Shown here in pieces: positions 60,542 through 64,000 of a stretch of 64,000 nucleotides of DNA. The position numbers and the translations under genes are program-made. Source of the DNA: Pedobacter antarcticus (GTDB lineage Bacteria; Bacteroidota; Bacteroidia; Sphingobacteriales; Sphingobacteriaceae). The stretch covers positions 1-64,000 of the forward strand of contig NZ_FONS01000013.1 of assembly GCF_900112985.1 (NCBI RefSeq), written 5' to 3'. Under the pieces are notes generated by a model. The model did no database searches. It was given only the letters and a program-made list of their open reading frames with translations, and was not told the origin of the DNA. Each line of letters starts with the position of its first letter. Within the stretch, counting starts at the first letter, position 1.

Positions 60542-62494
60542 TTACACGGGCAGCCTATTGAGTTCAATATCATCTGGCGTTACAAAAATGAGCGGTACCT
60601 TCTCTACATCTACATAACTGGAATCAAGGCCAAAACTCTTCTCTTCTGAAAGACTTAATTTTTTAAGAATGAAATAATAGTTCATAATCGTTTTTTCATA
60701 GAAACTCAATTTGGAGAAGCGCGATAAATGTTTCTCCAGCAGCACAAACCGGAAATCACCAGCAATCTTGTGTTTGTTTAAAGAAGTGTATTGACTGGTA
60801 ATATCAACTTCTCCGTTTTTCACCAGTTCTTCAATCACCTTACGGTACAGCAGATTTACACTCTGCTCCACACGGAACCCTAATCGGAAATCAATCCGTA
60901 TTAATTTGCCAGGTATCAGAAACTCCACTTTATAATCCCTTGTAAAAGGCTCATCAACAACATCGACATGAACCAGCCAGTAAATATCGGCACGCTTTGG
61001 TTCTTTCTGAATTATGGAGTAAATAATCTTGGATTCTATTTCGGTCTTGAAATTAGCACTGGTCAGATAAACAAGCTGTGATGAATATTTCGGCACACTG
61101 ATATCATCGCTTAATTCTGAAATCAGCTGGTAATAGTCTTCGATCTCTACATATTTAACAAACCTGTTTTTAATCTTCCTGGATACAAACCAGCTCCACA
61201 TTACCGTGAATAAAGTCGCTCCGATCAGCACGGTAACAAATCCGCCATGAAAGAATTTAGTCATATTTCCCGCAAGAAAAGCCAGTTCAAGCATCCCATA
61301 GACTAACAGAAAGATAGCGATAATATATCGTGGTACTTTTTTCGTTCGCATATAAACTGCAACAAGAATAGTGGTGGCCAGAAAGGTCATATTGATCGCC
61401 AGTCCATAAGCACCTTCCATGTTAATGGATTTTTTGAAGATCAATACAATAGTAATACACCCGGCACAAAGTAACCAGTTAATTGAAGGCACATAAATCT
61501 GTCCTTTCTGATTACTTGGATAATTGATTCTGACTTTAGGCCACAAATTAAGTCTTACGGCTTCCGCAATTAAGGTGAATGATCCGGTTATCATTGCCTG
61601 GCTTGCTATAACTGCTGCAATAGTCGCGAGCGCCACCATATATAACAGAAAGGGTGCAGGAACCAATTCATAGAAAGGATTCAATGTTTTATCATAATGC
61701 GGGTGCTGCAACAGCCATACCCCCTGCCCCAGATAATTGATGATCAATGTTAATTTCACAAAAATCCAGCTGACCCTGATATTTTTTCTCCCACAATGCC
61801 CAAGATCAGAATAAAGCGCTTCTGCCCCCGTTGTACAAAGAAACACACCTCCCAGAATAATGAGTGCCATTGGGTTAGTCACAATCAGGTGTCCGGCGTA
61901 GTAGGGATTTAAGGCTTTCAGTATAGTGAAATCCTGTACCACGTAATGAACGCCTAATACGCCCAAAGCAGTGAACCAAAGAAACATGACCGGCCCGAAA
62001 AGTTTGCCAACCAGGCTGGTTCCAAATTGCTGAATTATAAAAAGAAGGGTAATAATAACTAAGACGATAGGAATAACCTGCACATGTGGAAACTTAACCT
62101 GAAGTCCTTCAATAGCAGTTGTGACGGTTATACTAGGTGTAATAATTCCATCTGCCAGCAATGCACAGCCCCCGATCACTGCAGGTATAACAAGCCACCT
62201 GGCTTTTTTCCGGACAAGTGAGTATAAAGAGAAGATCCCGCCCTCTCCTTTATTATCTGCCCGGAGCGTAATTACTACATATTTTATTGTAGTCTGCAGG
62301 GTAAGTGTCCAGATAATACAGGAAAGCGCTCCCAGTACAAGATCTGTAGAGATTTGCTGACCACCATCACTGACGGTATTAAATATTGCCCGTAGTGTGT
62401 ATAAGGGTGATGTACCGATATCACCATACACAATTCCTAAACTGATAAGCAGGCCTGCCGCCGAGAGTTTGCTTAAATTCTTTTGATCTGACAC
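60542..62494 (-). CDS. kup: KUP-family potassium uptake protein
   Basis: A 650-residue K+ transporter. The N terminus AAGLLISLGIVYGDIGTSPLYTLRAIF (split over 11-38) is the KUP signature, with 12 membrane helices to about residue 450 and a cytosolic C-terminal domain (455-650). Further text: ALYSDLGHCGRKNIRVSWIF, SQAMITGSFTLIAEAVRL and AYGLAINMTFLATT. It probably imports K+ with H+. The upstream leader contains a long nested inverted repeat (62535-62588) that could regulate expression. K+ supply also matters for the K+-dependent pyrophosphatase at 30316. Confidence 0.95.
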   Translation of the reverse strand: MSDQKNLSKLSAAGLLISLGIVYGDIGTSPLYTLRAIFNTVSDGGQQISTDLVLGALSCIIWTLTLQTTIKYVVITLRADNKGEGGIFSLYSLVRKKARWLVIPAVIGGCALLADGIITPSITVTTAIEGLQVKFPHVQVIPIVLVIITLLFIIQQFGTSLVGKLFGPVMFLWFTALGVLGVHYVVQDFTILKALNPYYAGHLIVTNPMALIILGGVFLCTTGAEALYSDLGHCGRKNIRVSWIFVKLTLIINYLGQGVWLLQHPHYDKTLNPFYELVPAPFLLYMVALATIAAVIASQAMITGSFTLIAEAVRLNLWPKVRINYPSNQKGQIYVPSINWLLCAGCITIVLIFKKSINMEGAYGLAINMTFLATTILVAVYMRTKKVPRYIIAIFLLVYGMLELAFLAGNMTKFFHGGFVTVLIGATLFTVMWSWFVSRKIKNRFVKYVEIEDYYQLISELSDDISVPKYSSQLVYLTSANFKTEIESKIIYSIIQKEPKRADIYWLVHVDVVDEPFTRDYKVEFLIPGKLIRIDFRLGFRVEQSVNLLYRKVIEELVKNGEVDITSQYTSLNKHKIAGDFRFVLLEKHLSRFSKLSFYEKTIMNYYFILKKLSLSEEKSFGLDSSYVDVEKVPLIFVTPDDIELNRLPV

Positions 62495-62534
62495 TTTTTT
62501 CTATTGTATATTATAAATATTCGAAGTAAATTAA

Positions 62535-62588
62535 GGCGCTGTTAAATATGTGTAACATTTATTATAGATTTACACAAATGACAGCGCC
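62535..62588 (-). promoter_or_regulatory. Nested inverted repeat in the kup leader region
   Basis: GGCGCTGT (62535-62542) and ACAGCGCC (62581-62588) are exact complements, enclosing a second pair GTGTAA/TTACAC. In RNA from the minus strand it folds into a 54-nt two-storey hairpin ending about 40 nt before the kup ATG. No U tract follows, so it is not a standard terminator. It may be an RNA structure or a protein-binding site. Confidence 0.5.
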
Positions 62589-62682
62589 GAATATAAATTT
62601 GACAGGTTAAAAATAGCATTGAGTATGATTTAAACAGCAACAACTGTTAAATTGTGTTAAATATTGTCCTTATGCCTGAATC

Positions 62683-62715
62683 TTTGATTATTCTGTAGAA
62701 TTATTTCTACTTTTG
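62683..62715 (+). promoter_or_regulatory. Bacteroidota-type promoter of the T9SS-sorted protein gene
   Basis: TTTG (62683-62686), 21 nt, TACTTTTG (62708-62715): a full consensus match. It ends 9 nt before the ATG at 62725 and overlaps the TTG at 62713, which therefore cannot be the start codon. Confidence 0.65.
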
Positions 62716-62724
62716 AAGCGACAG

Positions 62725-63240
62725 ATGAACATAAAAACTAAAACGGTCTCACTTATTTATATACTCAGCATTACATGCATGAGTGTACTGTGCAGCGTTT
62801 CTGTTTTTGCCCAACGTTCTGACAGTATAGCAAACAATGCCAAATACAAACGTATTGTAAAAACCCCGCAAATTAAAGGTGATGTTCCTAGTTACAAACC
62901 CAGCTATATGCCTGGTTCGTCCTTCAACCCCAATAACAGCGTAGTTTCTTCCAATAAGCAAAATGGCAAACAGGATAAGATCCTCTCTGTAATGAGAGTT
63001 TATCCTAACCCGGTTGATGACCAGATTAACTTGACTATCAGACTGGAGCGCGAAAGTAATCTGACCATAAAGATTATGGACCTGCTCGGTAATGAAGTGG
63101 TTACTCTTTCTAATGAACGTCTCTCCGCCGGAGAGCAAACCAAAACCTTCACTATTCCCAACCGTCTGAACAGTGGAATCTATTTTCTGCGTTTTGTTGC
63201 AGGTTCAGAAACCGTCGTGAAGCGGATCTCCGTATTATAA
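62725..63240 (+). CDS. Small secreted protein with type IX secretion C-terminal sorting domain
   Basis: A 171-residue exported protein. Signal peptide about 1-33 (ending SVSVFAQ). A polar linker of about 60 residues (Pro, Ser, Asn and Lys rich) follows, and then a T9SS type A C-terminal domain of about 80 residues: VYPNPVDDQINLTI, NLTIKIMDLLGNEV, SGIYFLRFVAGSETVVKRISVL (split). That domain directs outer-membrane passage by the T9SS, where it is normally cleaved and the cargo attached to the cell surface or released. Here there is almost no cargo between signal and sorting domain. Start chosen at 62725, just downstream of a full promoter. Confidence 0.88.
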   Translation: MNIKTKTVSLIYILSITCMSVLCSVSVFAQRSDSIANNAKYKRIVKTPQIKGDVPSYKPSYMPGSSFNPNNSVVSSNKQNGKQDKILSVMRVYPNPVDDQINLTIRLERESNLTIKIMDLLGNEVVTLSNERLSAGEQTKTFTIPNRLNSGIYFLRFVAGSETVVKRISVL

Positions 63241-63331
63241 TTTTCGGGAAGCAATCTTTTTTTTAATGGATATCGTTTACTTTTACGGTTGAGGCATCCT
63301 GTATGCTTATTTTTAATCCAATAATCCGCAC

Positions 63332-63943
63332 ATGAAAATAATTGCTATCGGCCGCAACTATGCCGCCCACGCTAAAGAACTCAATAATCCCGTTCCTTCC
63401 ACACCGGTAATTTTTATGAAACCGGATACCGCAGTCCTTAAAGATAACCGTCCTTTTTATATTCCTGATTTTTCCAGTGATATCCATTATGAACTTGAGG
63501 TAGTTCTAAAAATCTGTAAAGAGGGTAAACATATTGCCGAGAAATTCGCTGCCAGCTATTTCGATGAGGTTGGTCTTGGGATAGATTTCACAGCAAGAGA
63601 CCTCCAGGCACAGCATAAAGAAAAGGGATTACCCTGGGAATTGGCTAAAGCTTTTGACAACTCCGCCGCCCTGAGCCGTTTTATCCCTAAAGAACAAATC
63701 GACGATCTGGGAAACCTGGATTTTGAATTAAAAATTAACGGAGAAACCCGCCAACATGGAAATACCCGTGATATCTTATTTTCATTTGAAAAAATCATCT
63801 CATTTGTATCTGGTTATATCACGCTTAAAAAAGGTGATCTGATTTTTACCGGCACCCCGGAAGGTGTAGGTCGCGTAGAAAAAGGTGACAAACTGGAAGC
63901 CTGGATGGCAAATGAACAATTTCTGAATTTTGATATTAAATAA
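63332..63943 (+). CDS. Fumarylacetoacetate hydrolase (FAH) family protein
   Basis: A 203-residue FAH-fold protein. The start MKIIAIGRNYAAHAKELNNP and PVIFMKPDTAVL are typical of short FAH-domain proteins (YcgM/acylpyruvase type). Metal and substrate motifs are HYELEVVLKI (Glu pair), GIDFTARDLQ and a C-terminal IFTGTPEGVGRVEKGDKL. The family cleaves C-C bonds in acylpyruvates or decarboxylates oxaloacetate. Substrate is not fixed by the sequence. The next gene starts 7 bp downstream, so it is probably first in an operon. Confidence 0.93.
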   Translation: MKIIAIGRNYAAHAKELNNPVPSTPVIFMKPDTAVLKDNRPFYIPDFSSDIHYELEVVLKICKEGKHIAEKFAASYFDEVGLGIDFTARDLQAQHKEKGLPWELAKAFDNSAALSRFIPKEQIDDLGNLDFELKINGETRQHGNTRDILFSFEKIISFVSGYITLKKGDLIFTGTPEGVGRVEKGDKLEAWMANEQFLNFDIK

Positions 63944-63949
63944 GTGTTG

Positions 63950-64000
63950 ATGATAAAAAAAGGATTGCTATTATTCTGCTTTGGACTCTCGGTCCTTTCC
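63950..64000 (+). CDS. Start of a secreted protein, truncated by the window edge
   Basis: The ATG at 63950 begins MIKKGLLLFCFGLSVLS, a typical signal-peptide start (two Lys, then a hydrophobic core). The frame runs to the end of the window, so 17 codons are visible. It follows the FAH gene stop by 6 bp and is probably co-transcribed. Product cannot be identified. Confidence 0.6.
   Translation, partial: MIKKGLLLFCFGLSVLS

Overview
The window looks like a chromosomal segment of a Bacteroidota member, most likely family Sphingobacteriaceae (Pedobacter-like). The evidence is internal: BamD/omega/CoaBC, BamA/OmpH/OmpH and Amt/porin gene orders, a type IX secretion C-terminal sorting domain, a SusC/TonB-plug-like fragment, carboxypeptidase-regulatory-domain envelope proteins, a PA0069-type radical SAM protein, and several promoters of the Bacteroidota form TTTG-N19-21-TAnnTTTG instead of a sigma-70 -35/-10 pair. 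The species is inferred and was not tested by any search. No rRNA, tRNA or CRISPR array was seen.

Layout. 1-889: end of an IS3-family insertion sequence (orfA complete, orfB running off the left edge) with an A9G slippery run. 1.1-3.6 kb: bamD-omega-coaBC. 3.7-5.9 kb: a BlaI/M56-peptidase sensor pair behind a duplicated palindromic operator. 6-10 kb: recN, an envelope protein and a radical SAM protein. 10-19.5 kb: clpC, ettA, a large outer-membrane barrel protein, a DUF1456 protein and a DEAD-type helicase. 19.6-23.6 kb: a convergent trehalose/glucan module (GH15 and fused TPS/TPP) sharing one perfect 23-bp terminator. 23.8-27 kb: a YkuK-like RNase H-fold protein and the Amt plus porin ammonium-uptake pair. 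27-35 kb: SRPBCC protein, radical SAM protein, two amino-acid permeases around a membrane pyrophosphatase, and MarC. 34.8-39.2 kb: a tight minus-strand run dCMP deaminase-guaA-PBP1-like lipoprotein-rRNA methyltransferase. 40-52.6 kb: a long, mostly minus-strand housekeeping block (PurF-like, murI, two OmpH chaperones, bamA, uppS, nadK, CBS protein, hydrolase, YqeY-like, SDR, menG/ubiE). 52.7-57.9 kb: engB, an MqnP-like prenyltransferase, M3 peptidase and a long APC permease. 57.9-60.5 kb: an accessory-looking stretch with an 11-bp repeat array in inverted arrangement, four 22-bp phased direct repeats, an AAA/DUF4143 ATPase and a four-cysteine membrane protein. 60.5-64 kb: kup, a minimal T9SS-sorted protein, a FAH-family hydrolase and the start of a secreted protein.

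How the genes work together. Outer-membrane biogenesis is represented twice (bamD at the left; bamA with two Skp/OmpH chaperones and uppS in the middle), with murI adding a peptidoglycan precursor step. menG and the MqnP-like enzyme lie back to back and together point to menaquinone made by the futalosine route. The most unusual part is 57.9-59.5 kb, where two different helically phased repeat arrays sit directly upstream of an AAA/DUF4143 ATPase; this is the best candidate here for an undescribed regulatory or selfish arrangement. All family assignments come from reading motifs in the translated sequence; none was checked against a database.
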